Below are positions 30,200 through 42,214 of a stretch of 64,000 nucleotides of DNA, one piece after another. The translations under genes and the position numbers were made by a program. The DNA is from Megaustenia siamemsis (lineage: Eukaryota; Mollusca; Gastropoda; Stylommatophora; Ariophantidae): the NCBI GenBank assembly GCA_032433765.1, contig JAVIAB010000139.1, forward strand, positions 49,064,740 through 49,128,739, given 5' to 3'. A model generated the notes under the pieces. It searched no databases. It was not told the origin of the DNA and saw nothing but the letters and a program-made list of their open reading frames with translations. Each line of letters starts with the position of its first letter. The first letter of the stretch is position 1.

Positions 30200-31560
30200 T
30201 AATAATTAAATAAAAATAAACCGCATACACATTGCAGCGGAAGGAACATGTTGCGAGTAAACTTATCATGATTTAAAAAACAACTCTTTATTAGAGTTTT
30301 GCAGCAGGAGGAAGTCTGATCATCAGAAGAAGTCATTCGTTGCTAGTGGAGACAGGGGATTTCTCGGTCAAATCCCAGGCGTTGGCCCCCTGCTACGGTT
30401 GAGCTTGAAAGTTTATACAATGTTCAAAATGTAATACATAACACACTTTACTATTATATACTCCATTATTATAGTACTAGTAATACCCCATCAACTGCCG
30501 TCACATAGGTTGTGGTTTTAAAGCACACCCGCTGGTTATTTTGTCTGGTGTACAGATTTATAAGGAGAAAAAAAAAGAACTCTTAATCCTGTATGGAATT
30601 AACCGACGCCAAACTACCTACATTGAATGTAAACAGTGCCTGAATAGACAGTTTTACAGCGATTTGGACTTCCAGATAATCTCTCTATCAAAACATTGCC
30701 TGATTACTCGAGAACATTTTTACAGCAAAATAGCAATAGCATAACCTGACCTCTAGTTCCTGTAACAGATTAACCTTAAATGTGGTTATACTAACGGCCT
30801 AGTCCTGTCTATGACTTGTGACAGACGAACCTAGCGACAGTTACATATTAGGATTATTAAGCATATGTCAAAAGCAGAAAAACAATAACGTAGTTTTTTT
30901 TTCTTGTCTATATATACATTATATCCACTTAATTAACAACGGGCCAATCACGTGCGTGTGTCACAGGAAGTTGGGGCAGGGCAGAGATTGGAGTGCTGGA
31001 TTGGGTTTATTATGTTTTACGTTATCCCAAAAGTTGACATGCTAGCGGGGAGGCTGAAACCATTTACACTTGTTGTTGGCGTAATGCCACGAGTTGATGC
31101 AAGCACGGTACCCTTTTATTCATTGATGTGGCGGATCGTAATGACTTTCTTGACATTACCGGCTCTTACTGGAGAAGTTGGAGTTCGTCTGTCCCAGGCT
31201 ACGCTGGGTAACTACTAGTCCATCCCAGAGGTACTGCAATACCGGGTCCTCTATATCAGTAATAGCCACCATATACAGGGAACACGGCGATCCCAGCTTC
31301 TGTTAGTCAGCTTATTATGACGCAGACTGTTAATGGGGGAGACCACGAGGAGGTAGAACTGCTAGGTCTTGGTCAGATTATGGTGCGTCGACACTGCTAT
31401 TGCGACTGCAGGTCGCTTATGCTACCATTCCATTCACGCTTGAAAGTCGGATGCAAACGAAGCTCTGGTAGCAATATGACTGGTCTAGAAAGTTGACGGT
31501 GGATATTCTATGGCGCTGATATATTAAGCAAAGAGTTAAAACCAAGCTATATTTATGGCG
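30200..31560. other. Intronic stretch with no confident feature
   Basis: An 88-codon ORF at 30952-31218 has no recognisable domain. GC content rises between 30940 and 31520. Confidence 0.4.
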
Positions 31561-31835
31561 ACATAGTCTTATGAATTCTAAACAAACGATGAAATTAGAG
31601 AAATCATTAATTAACCACTAACATCTTCAGTAATCAAGAAAAGACGATGGTCATATGTTGGACATGTGACGAAGAGAGATAATATCCGAATAACAAAGCA
31701 AGCCCTCCAGTGGGAAACAACCGGTCAGAGGAAAAGAGGCCGACCCAGAAAGACACTGAGAAGAACATTGATCAGAGAGGCAAGAGCAGCAGAAATAGGC
31801 TCCCTCAAAGAGATAGAGTTTCTCATGAAGTTAGA
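31560..31835 (+). mobile_element. LINE-A C-terminal fragment
   Basis: It encodes KKRRWSYVGHVTKRDNIRIT, KQALQWETTGQRKRGRPRKT and EARAAEIGSLKEIE. It is cut off at the start of the 57-bp array. Confidence 0.85.
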
Positions 31836-31847
31836 ATGGGTGTTATT

Positions 31848-32303
31848 GAGTTATTTGCGGGTCATCATCAATGCAATCCCTGTCATCGTGGTGTTAAATC
31901 GGCTGAGTTATTTGCGGGTCATCATCAATGCAATCCCTGCCATCGTGGTGTTAAATCGGCTGAGTTATTTGCGGGTCATCATCAATGCAATCCCTGCCAT
32001 CGTGGTGTTAAATCGGCTGAGTTATTTGCGGGTCATCATCAATGCAATCCCTGCCATCGTGGTGTTAAATCGGCTGAGTTATTTGCGGGTCATCATCAAT
32101 GCAATCCCTGCCATCGTGGTGTTAAATCGGCTGAGTTATTTGCGGGTCATCATCAATGCAATCCCTGCCATCGTGGTGTTAAATCGGCTGAGTTATTTGC
32201 GGGTCATCATCAATGCAATCCCTGCCATCGTGGTGCTAAATCGGCTGAGTTATTTGCGGGTCATCATCAATGCAATCCCTGCCATCGTGGTGTTAAATCG
32301 GCT
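31848..32303. repeat. 57-bp tandem array, exactly eight copies
   Basis: A unit beginning GAGTTATTTGCGGGTCATCA and ending GTGGTGTTAAATCGGCT is repeated eight times (456 bp) with only two obvious substitutions (a T in copy 1 and a C in copy 7). Because 57 is a multiple of three, two plus-strand frames stay open through it with 19-residue repeats. Confidence 0.97.
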
Positions 32304-32319
32304 GAACTGTGAATGGCCA

Positions 32320-33180
32320 GAACCCGAATTTCGCGTCCATACGTGATCTCAGCAATTAATGTACTTCGCGTTGATGTGTCGGCTGTTCCGCCCGCACTGA
32401 ACTTTGGGGACCAGATCTTTCTTTGCCCTCTGAAGGTTTCTTTCGTCGCTATGCCACATACACTCAGACACTGACGAGGTTATACTATTCAAGGAAATCC
32501 AATCTTAAAACATGACTCGAGTTTATTCATGAATAGTTAGTAAATGAACACACACCGTTTAAACAAACCAGTCAACCACCTGGTTCTCGGCTGCTCACAT
32601 GCACTAATAAATGTCAGACACTGCGCTTCACAATAGTACCACTATCATTCTCGTTCTCTAACCGTCCATACAGGAAAGTTCTTCCTCGTCTCGCTGAAAT
32701 CAGCTATTTACGTCAACTCAATTAACTGTCTTGAGTCTACGCTGGAACCGTAGTTCTACACTTGAACAACCCTTAACTAACATTATCACCATGGTCGACT
32801 CTTGGTTTGACAATACTCACTGGAACAAAATAATATAAGACACTGTGGAGGCTTGGTAACTGTCTCCCGATAACATTGCTCTCAGTTTAGCTGCAAGAGC
32901 ATAATCTATTTACAACACTAATAAACATTGTCGATCTCTGGCTCGACTTAACGATTGTAAGCTTCACTTCTCGTCTGACTGTACTTTCTCCGTATTTTTG
33001 CCTATATCATTTCCCTCAAGCCAATCATAAATCTTCTTACATTATTCCCCTGCTCTGATTGACTCTCACTTATTCACAAGAATTTCTATGTTTTTATCTG
33101 AGTTAAACTGCCACCTCCTTTCCGTGACTTCTACTATCGCTCACCTTTTGTTATAGATTCTCAACTCACTGTTACATCCC
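32320..33180 (-). mobile_element. Possible LTR remnant
   Basis: On the minus strand the block begins TGTAACAGTGAGTTGAG near 33176 and contains AATAAACTCGAG (TTTATT at 32522-32527) towards the other end, as many Gypsy-type LTRs do. No coding region, second LTR or duplication was found. Confidence 0.28.
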
Positions 33181-33199
33181 AACATGTCCATAGGTGATC

Positions 33200-33560
33200 A
33201 AATCCTCCTCAGCAAATCCCGCAGCGTCCAGGGACTGATGACTCCAGTTCTGTGTTGAAGATAAGTCTTCTTATACGCCCACTTAGTTTCTCGTTTCTGG
33301 CTGTGCCCATCTTTTTTATCCGAAGGAGTGATGTGGACTTTGGGTTGTCGAAGTTCTGTGCCCTTCCCAAATATCGAAGGGCATTGATGATGTTCGCCCG
33401 ATTCAATGGTTGCCCGTCTTCCACAACAGCCCAGCTAGCCAACCTGTCCTCTTTTTCATTTCCCCGAACTCACGCATGTCCAGAGACGTAGACAAAGGTG
33501 ACTACGTATTTTTGACTTGTGTAGTGACTACGCAATGCCTGCGCACAGAGCATTGCCGCT
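33200..33560 (-). mobile_element. LINE fragment with RNase H C-terminal region
   Basis: Minus-strand sequence includes VSGHA-VRGNEKEDRLASWA with one stop, then NRANIINALRYLGRAQNFDN and STSLLRIKKMGTAR. This is the post-RNase H tail of an I-like non-LTR element. Confidence 0.72.
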
Positions 33561-33583
33561 CGACTTTTCTTATCATGCTCATC

Positions 33584-34056
33584 GAATCGCTTAGTATGCA
33601 GGTATGGGGTGTAGTCTTGTGACTCTATCTAGATGAATGCCCTGAATCACTTAATATGCAGGTATGGGTGTAGTCTTGTGACTCTATCTAGATGAATGCC
33701 CTGAATCACTTAGTATGCAGGTATGGGTGTAGTCTTGTGACTCTATCTAGATGAATGCCCTGAATCACTTAGTATGCTGGTATGGGTGTAGTCTTGTGAC
33801 TCTATCTAGATGAATGCCCTGAATCACTTAGTATGCAGGTATGGGTGTAGTCTTGTGACTCTATCTAGATGAATGCCCTGAATCACTTAGTATGCAGGTA
33901 TGGGTGTAGTCTTGTGACTCTATCTAGATGAATGCCCTGAATCACTTAGTATGCTGGTATGGGTGTAGTCTTGTGACTCTATCTAGATGAATGCCCTGAA
34001 TCACTTAGTATGCAGGTATGGGTGTAGTCTTGTGACTCTATCTAGATGAATGCCCT
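33584..34056. repeat. 59-bp tandem array, eight copies
   Basis: A unit beginning GAATCACTTAGTATGCAGGT and ending ATCTAGATGAATGCCCT is repeated eight times. The first unit has an extra base and one substitution, and two units have CTGGT for CAGGT. Confidence 0.97.
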
Positions 34057-34329
34057 GATCACTGCCATCACCTCCATCGCCATGACACCCGTTGGCATAA
34101 CGTATACATCACTGTCCACTTTGACTATTCTGCCTGCTGAGCGTGCTGTAAATGCCCATGTACTCCTTTGGTGTCGTGTTACAGATCCGTCTGTTTAAAT
34201 GACTGCATCTTCCTCATCGGTGTTATTCCAGATGAGACCGTTGACCCCCGCATTGACCATGACTAAGTAGGATGTGTGTGTAAGTTAGTAAAGAAATAAA
34301 CCAGCCAGAATTGCTTTTTTATGCATGAG

Positions 34330-34675
34330 TAAATAAATCATCATCATCAAGTACCGGGCCTACTGGTGTAGGTGATCATGTCTCTCCACAACTTTCGATC
34401 TCGACAGTCATTTATCATTTCTGTTGTTGATCTTCTGCCAAGCCATTCTCTTAAGCTGTCTGGTATTTTTTTCTCTTTGCTTCCCTCTATCTCTTCGTCC
34501 CTCAATTTTTCCAGTTGTTACAATATATTCCAGTTGTTCTTTTCTCATTACATGGCAAAAAATTATAATTGTTTCTTCTTAATATTGGAAATTAACTCTC
34601 TTCTTGCTTTGACCTCTTTTAGAACATTTTCATTACTCTTCTTAGCTGCCCATGGTATAGAGTAAATAACTACCA
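34330..34675 (-). mobile_element. LINE-B 3' end fragment
   Basis: It closely matches 45600-45930, including CATCATCATCAAGTACCGGG and the inverse of the ELISNIRKKQ-coding segment. The 3' terminus is a (GAT)n run. Confidence 0.85.
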
Positions 34676-34830
34676 AGTTTTAATCACGAACAGTCACTTA
34701 TCTTAATCAAATTAAAATGCATTACGCCGAGTCTAAGAAAGTAGAATAGGGTCAAGAAAAGAGAATACTTGTAAACATTCAAATGAGATATCATTACTTG
34801 GATTGAAAGTAAACAGAGTAAGGTACTTAC

Positions 34831-34914
34831 TGTTTCTGCAGTAATGACAACGAGACGAGTGACGATGATGTTGATAGCATTTCCGATGGTCGGGTTGTGG
34901 AACAGCTTAGCCAC
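34831..34914 (-). CDS. ADAMTS: ADAMTS-like gene, second metalloprotease-domain exon
   Basis: An 84-nt, 28-codon minus-strand exon flanked by AG (34915-34916) and a GTAAGT donor (34825-34830). It encodes VAKLFHNPTIGNAINIIVTR followed by LVVITAET. Families of this type read MN(I/V)VA-LF--PSIGN-INI-V--L-VL at this point, so the match is residue by residue. It is phase 0 at both ends, agreeing with the exon at 56 kb upstream and the exon at 18 kb downstream. The intron on its 5' side is about 21 kb and holds most of the window's minisatellites. The intron on its 3' side is about 17 kb and holds the Polinton. A tandem array of about 40-bp units begins directly beside the acceptor, at about 34925. 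Confidence 0.92.
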
Positions 34915-34924
34915 CTGACCTCAA

Positions 34925-35400
34925 GAAATAAACAGCGACAACAGTATACAGATATTTTATATGGTGAACATGTGACAACAGTATACAGATATTTTATATG
35001 GTGAACATGTTGTGCCAACAGTATACAGATATTTTATATGGTGAACACGTGACAATAGTATACAGATATTTTATATGGTGAACACGTTGTGCCAACAGTA
35101 TACAGATATTTTATATGGTGAACACGTGACAATAGTATACATATATTTTATATGGTGAACACGTTGTGACAACAGTATACATATATTTTATATGGTGAAC
35201 ATGTTGTGACAACAGTATACAGATATTTTATATGGTGAACACGTGACAATAGTATACATATATTTTATATGGTGAACACGTGACAATAGTATACAGATAT
35301 TTTATATGGTGAACACGTTGTGACAACTATATACAGATATTTTATATGGTGAACATGTTGTGACAACAGTATACATATATTTTATATGGTGATCATATTG
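34925..35400. repeat. Minisatellite (ACAGTATACAGATATTTTAT type), 36-42 bp
   Basis: About 12 copies of GTATACAGATATTTTATATG then GTGAACACGT(TGT)GACAACA with alternating spacer lengths. It starts 10 bp from the ADAMTS exon acceptor. Confidence 0.93.
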
Positions 35401-35404
35401 TAGT

Positions 35405-36040
35405 GTGAGACAGGTGGGCTGTAGGTGTTGGTGGGTTAGTATGAGGTAGGTGGGCTGTAGGGTTGGTGAGCTGTAGTATGAGATAGGTGGGTTGTGGGGT
35501 CGGTGGGCTGTGGGTCTGTGGCTGTTTTGTGAGATCGGTGGGCTATGGGGTCGGTGGGCTGTATTGTGAGATCGATGAGCCGTGGGGTTGGTGGGCTGTG
35601 AGGTAGCTTGTATTGTGAGATCGGAGGGCTGTAGTATGAGGTAGGTGGGTTGTGAGGTAGGTGGGCTGTGAGGTAGGTGGGCTGTGGAGTTGAAGGGCTG
35701 TAGTATGAGGCAGGTGGCCTGTGAGGTAGGTGGGCTGTGGGGTTGAACGGCTGTAGTATGAAGTAGGTGGGCTGCGAGGTAGGTGTGGATGTAGTAGGTA
35801 GGTGGGCTGGGCTGTGCGTTGAAGGGCTGTAGCATGAGGTAAGTGGGCTGTGATGTAAGTGGACTGTGGGGTTGTTCGACTGCAATGTGAAATAGGTGAG
35901 CTGTAATGTGAGATAAGTTGGCTGTGTGTTGAAGGGCTGTAGCATGAGGTAGGTGGGCTGTATGGTTGGTGGGCTGTAATGTGCGATAGATGGGCTGTGG
36001 GGTTGGCGGCCTGTAATTTGAGACAGATGGGCTCGAGAGT
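35405..36040. repeat. Irregular GGGCTGT minisatellite
   Basis: Short interleaved units such as AGGTGGGCTGTGAGGT and AGTATGAGGTAGGTGGGCTG. Pro/Tyr/Leu-rich minus-strand ORFs are artefacts. Confidence 0.88.
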
Positions 36041-36044
36041 TGGT

Positions 36045-37125
36045 GGGTTGTAATGTGATATAGGAGGGCTGTGGATCTGGTTGACTCTAATGTGATATAG
36101 GAGGGCTGTGGATCTGGTTGACTCTAATGCGATATAGGAGGGCTGTGGATCTGGTTGACTCTAATGTGAAATAGGCGGGCTGTGGATCTGGTTGACTCTA
36201 ATGTGATATAGGCGGGCTGTGGATCTGGTTGACTCTAATGTGATATAGGAGGGCTGTGGATCTGGTTGACTCTAATGTGATATAGGAGGGCTGTGGATCT
36301 GGTTGACTCTAATGTGATATAGGCGGGCTGTGGATCCCGGTTGACTCTAATGTGATATAGGCGGGCTGTGGATCTGGTTGACTCTAATGTGATATAGGCG
36401 GGCTGTGGATCTGGTTGACTCTAATGTGATATAGGAGGGCTGTGGATCTGGTTGACTCTAATGTGATATAGGCGGGCTGTGGGGTTGGTGGACTGTAATG
36501 TGAAATAGGCGGGCTGTGGATCTGGTTGACTCTAATGTGATATAGGCGGGCTGTGGATCTGGTTGACTCTAATGTGATATAGGAGGGCTGTGGATCTGGT
36601 TGACTCTAATGTGATATAGGAGGGCTGTGGATCTGGTTGACTCTAATGTGATATAGGCGGGCTGTGGATCCCGGTTGACTCTAATGTGATATAGGCGGGC
36701 TGTGGATCTGGTTGACTCTAATGTGATATAGGCGAGCTGTGGATCTGGTTGACTCTAATGTGATATAGGAGGGTTGTGGATCTGGTTGACTCTAATGTGA
36801 TATAGGAGGGCTGTGGATCTGGTTGACTCTAATGTGATATAGGAGGGCTGTGGATCTGGTTGACTCTAATGTGATATAGGAGGGATGTGGACCCAGGTTG
36901 ACTCTAATGTGATATAGGAGGGCTGTGGATCTGGTTGACTCTAATGTGATATGGGAGGGCTGTGGATCTGGTTGACTCTAATGTGATATAGGAGGGCTGT
37001 GGATCTGGTTGACTCTAATGTGATATAGGCGGGCTGTGGGGTTGGTGGACTGTAATGTGAAATAGGCGGGCTGTGGATCTGGTTGACTCTAATGTGAAAT
37101 AGGCGGGCTGTAGGGTTGGTGGACT
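36045..37125. repeat. 37-bp minisatellite (GGTTGACTCTAATGTGATAT)
   Basis: Close to 29 units that read GGTTGACTCTAATGTGATAT then AGGAGGGCTGTGGATCT, with A/C variants (AGGAGGG or AGGCGGG) and a few units carrying CCCGG or GGGGTTGGTGGACTG. Blocks of variants recur, suggesting higher-order duplication. Confidence 0.95.
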
Positions 37126-37565
37126 GTAATGTGAGATAGGTAGGGCTGTGAGGTGGTGGGCTGTACGGTTAGTGGGCTGTGTTGCGATATAGATGGACTG
37201 TAGGGTTGGTACTGTGTAAATGTGAGTTACGTGGTCTGTAAGGTTGGTGGGCTGTAAGGTTGGTGGGTTGTGTTGCGATATAGATGGACTGTAGGGTTGG
37301 TAGTGTGTAAATGTGAGTTACGTGGCCTGTAAGGTTGGTGGGCTGTAAGGTTGGTGGGCTGTGTTGCGATATAGATGGACTGTAGGGTTGGTAGTGTGTA
37401 AATGTGAGTTACATGGCCTGTAAGGTTGGTGGGCTGTAAGGTTGGTGGGCTGTGTTGCGATATAGATGGACTGTAGAGTTGGTAGTGTGTAAATGTGAGT
37501 TACGTGGTCTGTAAGGTTGGTGGGCTGTAAGATTGGTGGGCTGTGAAGTTTGTGAGTTATAGTGT
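37125..37565. repeat. About 90-bp higher-order repeat of the GGGCTGT family
   Basis: Four copies of GTTGCGATATAGATGGACTG then TAGGGTTGGTAGTGTGTAAA and GTTACGTGGCCTGTAAGG. Confidence 0.9.
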
Positions 37566-37649
37566 GAAGTAGGTAGATAAGTTGTGTGGGATAAGTGAAA
37601 TAAAGAAAAACAAAACAATGTTACGTCATGTGACACGGGCATAGAAAAG

Positions 37650-37850
37650 TAGTCCCCATATTTTCAAGACATCGGCACATCTTTGGGTAATATGGTCAGT
37701 ATTAGGCCAGTGCAGTCTTTCTTTCACAGAAAAAAATCCGTTTTATGTCTGCAGCATTTAAGGCTTGGTGAACGCAAAAATTGTCGATAGGATCGAACCC
37801 CCCCCCCCCCCCCCATTTGTTCTTGCTAGATCAGTTCGCTAACCACTGCT
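37650..37850 (-). mobile_element. Diverged SINE-1 copy
   Basis: On the minus strand a B-box-like GGTTCGATCC (beside a G16 run), CACCAAGCCTTAAATGC and ACCATATTACCC follow the SINE-1 order but with many changes. Confidence 0.6.
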
Positions 37851-37934
37851 CTAACATAGATCTATAGAGATAGGGACACAGGGGTCGAAAACACGTGTGT
37901 GCATGAAGCTTCATAATGACGATGATGATCTGCT

Positions 37935-38175
37935 TGCTGCTGTCATGTAGTTCTTGCGTGAGACTGCTTGTTCTTGAGGCAAGACACAGTTCTCGAGATA
38001 GAAAGGTTGTGAGTTCAAATCCCGGTTGCACCAGTTGGCATTTTAAAAAATGTCTCTCTGCGGCAACAACCCTCGGTCTCAGCAACGAGGTCCGGCTTGA
38101 AAAATCAATTACTCATCGACGGAAAAAATATGAGTACCACAGGAGACGGAGTTTTCTGCTAATGCGGCGAGGAAC
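37935..38175 (+). mobile_element. SINE-2 copy, diverged
   Basis: TTCTTGAGGCAAGACACAGT, the B box GTTCAAATCCC, CTCTGCGGCAACAACCCTC and ACGGAAAAAATATGAGTACC mark the family. The 3' end is missing. Confidence 0.82.
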
Positions 38176-38179
38176 CCTC

Positions 38180-38690
38180 CTACAAGTTATTTTATTTCAG
38201 ATTTTTTTTCATTGTCTCTTCTGGTGGGTCAACAATCTAAATCTCGCCTGTTACACTGCTCTTCTCTTGCACTTTAGATAGTAAACATGTTTGACATTAG
38301 GAACAGAAGCATGACATAAATATAAATAACTTTACTATTTTGATGTTTTAGGTTTTGATTAATTGGAACGTCTCGCATAGCATAAGTTGCTTTTCTAGCA
38401 TTTTGTTTTAGATGTTCATTCTAGTCTTCCTTTCTCTTTATGATGATTCGACCCATGTGTGGTTATCGGAGCCCCCACGGTAAAGGGGGGGGGGGAGAAT
38501 TGAGTCACTTTTAACTACCATGCATGTCCTAAGAGGCGACCAAGGAGGTTTAGAATTGTCGTCTGTGTAGTCGATTAAGAAGTGCATGGAGCGACCTTGT
38601 CAACAAAATTTACCGACGCACTTTGAGAAATGTTGTGATAAGTGGTGAAAAGGATATAGAGAATTTCTGACTGTAATGAAACTGGTTAGA
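38180..38690. other. Intronic stretch, no confident gene
   Basis: A run of G (38484-38495) and TACCATGCATGTCCTAAGAG-type sequence near 38520 could be another old repeat. I cannot name it. Confidence 0.35.
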
Positions 38691-38800
38691 TGGATAGAAT
38701 AGAATAGATTAGAATAGAATAGAATAGAATAGAATAGAATAGAATAGAATAGAATAGAATAGAATAGAATAGAATAGAATAGAATAGAATAGAATAGAAT
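38690..38800. repeat. (AATAG)n pentanucleotide repeat
   Basis: About 20 copies of AGAAT/TAGAA. Confidence 0.97.
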
Positions 38801-38889
38801 AATCGAAAAACGAAAACCTTGCAAGTGATCTCTTCGAAAGGAATAGATGCCATGTATGTACATGTACATACATACATAAGTATGCGCCC

Positions 38890-39640
38890 GAAACATTAAA
38901 AAAAACGCTATGGGTGTACTGAAGAGGTTACAGAATTAGTTGTAGCAATTACAAAAAAACTTATACTAGTCTTAAGTGCGTCTATAGTGGAGATGACAGA
39001 GACATACGCAAGAGCGAGCTTTTAATAAGGCCTCGATAATATGATTCGATTATCAGTGAGGATGCGATATGACTACAGCATTTGGAATTCAACATTGATG
39101 ATGTAGCAGTAATAAACTTTAACTACGAGTTACTTGTGTGTAAACCATCAAGTTACTGATACCGTCAGTGTGGATACTTCGCACTATCATACATACGTCA
39201 AATATTCGAGAAAAAGTCACATAGAACAGCAATCCTGAAGCACAAATGTAACACGTTATATCTCATAATACACTATAACTCATTTATCACAAGCTGCATC
39301 ACTTTCGTCATGTCTTCATGTACAAAACGTTACACCATTAGGTACATCTGTCATCGTAATAAAACTGTCAACTACCAAATAATACCCGTCACACCCTACA
39401 ACATATTTTTCATACACTATAACTCATATGTCACACATTACAAATTATCTGCCAATACCAAACAACTGATCTCATATACATTACAAATGAGCTATCATAG
39501 ACTATAATTTCTCAATTATATACTACAGCCCATCTATCTCACACTGGAACCTACCTACAGTCCACGTATCTAACCAACACACACCTTCTATTCCTGACCC
39601 TATATTTTATAGGTTATTATGACTATTGTCCTCATTCCAT
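38890..39640. other. AT-rich intronic stretch
   Basis: Loose repetition of CACTATAACTCAT-type words (39260-39500) suggests a decayed minisatellite. There is no gene. Confidence 0.4.
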
Positions 39641-39644
39641 GTCA

Positions 39645-39870
39645 GAATGTTAATCTATTTAACATATTCCACTGATGATTTCCTCTACCTTTTGTCCACA
39701 GTCTCAACATTTTAATATTTCTTCTTCTCATGACGTGGGCAATAAGGTTGCTATTAGATAATGAACATAGTGAACGTGGCATGATGTCATGCCGTGGAGC
39801 ACACAATGTCATGCAAAATGGCGCTCCATGGTAGCCAACCTTCGTTGCGGAGACGGCACTCAATGATGAT
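39645..39870 (-). mobile_element. LINE tail fragment
   Basis: The minus strand reads NLIAHVMRRRNIKMLRLWTK and GRGNHQWNMLNR, then the inverse of the TCAATGATGATGATG end seen at 54625. Confidence 0.55.
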
Positions 39871-39879
39871 GATGATGTC

Positions 39880-41350
39880 ATGCCGTGAGCATAGTGAATG
39901 TGGTATGATGTCATGCCGTGAGCATAGTGAATGTGGTATGATGTTATGCCGTGAGCATAGTGATGTCATGATGTCAAATCGTGACATAATGATATATCAT
40001 GATGTCCAATCATGAGCATCGTGAAATAGCATGGTGTCCTATCGTGAGCATAGTGAAAGTATGATGTGATATCGATCATAGTGAATGCATGATGTGATAT
40101 CTTGATCATAGTGAAAGTAACATGATGTGATATCTTGATCATAGTGAATGTAACATGATGTATACCGTGAACATGAATGGTGTCATAGTGAGCATAGTGA
40201 AAGTAACATGATGTGATATCGTGAGCATAGTGAATGTGGCATGATGTCATACAATGAGAATAGATGGTATGATGTTATACAGTGAACATAGAAAATGTAG
40301 CATGATGTCATATCGTGAGTATAGAGAATGTGGCATGATGTCATATCGTGAGTATAGAGAATGTGGCATGTCATATCGTGAGCATGATGTCATATCGTGA
40401 GTATAGAGAATGTGGCATGATGTCATATCGTGAATATAGAGAATGTGGCATGATGTCATATCGTGAGTATAGAGAATGTGGCATGATGTCATATCGTGAG
40501 TATAGAGGAGGTGGCATGATGTCATACTGTGAATATAGAGAATGTGGCATGATGTCATATCGTGAGTATAGAGAATGTGGCATGATGTCATATCGTGAGT
40601 ATAGAGAATGTGGCATGATGTCATATCGTGAGCATAGAGAATGTGGCATGATGTCATATCGTGAATATAGATAATGTGGCATGATGTCATATCGTGAGCA
40701 TAGAGAATGTGGCATGATGTCATATCGTGAATATAGAGTATGTGGCATGATGTCATATCGGAGTATAGATAATGTGGCATGATGTCATATCGTGAGTATG
40801 AGAATGTGGCATGATGTCATATCGTGAATATAGAAAATGTGGCATGATGTTATATCGTGAGTATAGAGAATGTGGCATGATGTCATATCGTGAATATAGA
40901 GAATGTGGCATGATGTCATATCGTGAGTATAGAGAATGTGGCATGATGTCATATTGTGAGTATAGATAATGTGGCATGATGTCATATCGTGAATATAGAA
41001 AATGTGGCATGATGTCATATCGTGAGTATAGAGAATGTGGCATGATGTCATATCGTGAGTATAGAGAATGTGGCATCATGTCATATCGTGAGTATAGAGA
41101 ATGTGGCATGATGTCATATCGTGAGTATAGAGAATGTGGCATGATGTCATATCGTGAGTATAGAGAATGTGGCATGATGTCATATCGTGAGTATAGAGAA
41201 TGTGGCATGATGTCATATCGTGAGTATAGAGAATGTGGCATGATGTCATATCGTGAGTATAGAGGAGGTGGCATGATGTCATATCGTGAGCATAGAAGAG
41301 GTGGCATGATGTCATACCGCGATCATAGTGAAAGTAGCATGATGTCATAC
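39880..41350. repeat. 33-bp minisatellite (CATGATGTCATATCGTGAGT)
   Basis: About 40 units of CATGATGTCATATCGTGAGT then ATAGAGAATGTGG, most regular at 40290-41300. The unit is 11 codons, so long ORFs exist on both strands (MMSYREYRECG on plus, MPHSLYSRYDI on minus). These are composition effects. Confidence 0.96.
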
Positions 41351-41579
41351 CCTACCATCTGTACATTTTTTAACAAATTGTTATCATTTAAGCAAAACAA
41401 TTCAACATTATGTTAAACTGTAAAATTCTAACATCTTATAAGATAAGATTAAATTGAAAATTCGATCGTCATTTTATTATCTTCGTTATTTCTATTATTG
41501 ACAATTTATAAGATAAAAAAAAAGGTAATTTAATAATTTTACCTGCAGGATAAAAAAAAATATCTCAAATTTTTTTTCC

Positions 41580-41632
41580 CGGCACACACACACACGCACA
41601 CGCGCACGCGCACACCCACACACACACACACA
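41580..41632. repeat. (CA)n microsatellite
   Basis: CACACA with CGCACGCG interruptions. Confidence 0.95.
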
Positions 41633-41966
41633 TTTCCTTTGAACCTTCACCGCGTTATCCTCTACCACCCTGGAACTTCATCCCGAACAGAAGCAACATC
41701 TGCGGCACACATGTGAACACGTGCCGTATCTCGGTTAAAATGCTGTTTTAAAAATATGCTACATAAAACAGTGAAGAGAGCGCGTGTGTATATGTTTGTG
41801 CGTGCGTGCGTGTATAAGAAACGGAATAAAGCATTTTTTAAAAAAGGGATCGCATTCAACGTACCCAACCTGACTTCTGGATTTCCCTGCCAATCAGTTG
41901 AGGTTACTCACAACACTCTTATGGACGGCTGTTTTTGTTCTGAAATTCTGTACAACTATATTCAGT

Positions 41967-42214
41967 TCTAGGGAGCCGCATTTCCTCAGTGGTTAGTGAA
42001 CTGGACTACAAAGGACAAGAGAGGTCGGGTTCGATCCTGAACGACGGCTTCCGGGTTCACCCAGCCTTAAATGGGTACCGGATGTTTTTTTCTGGGACAA
42101 GGAAAGCGGCACGGGCGTAATACCGACAACATTACCCCGAAAATCATGTGCCGAAGGTCTGTAAAATGTATGATCACTAACACCATATTCCCTATACGCC
42201 ACTATGGCACAAAG
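41967..42214 (+). mobile_element. SINE-1 copy
   Basis: GGGAGCCGCATTTCCTCAGT, GGTTAGTGAACTGGACTAC, B box GGTTCGATCC, and the shared body up to CCCTATACGCCAC. The tail is truncated compared with the copy at 1441. Confidence 0.9.

Noticed and set aside
30952..31218. 88-codon plus-strand ORF with a mildly gene-like sequence
   Set aside because: No recognisable domain, splice context or conservation evidence.
31848..34056. CRISPR-like arrays
   Set aside because: Units are direct tandem repeats with no unique spacers, in an animal genome.
35302..35945. Long Pro/Tyr/His-rich minus-strand ORFs
   Set aside because: They read through a GGGCTGT minisatellite. The residues are set by the repeat.
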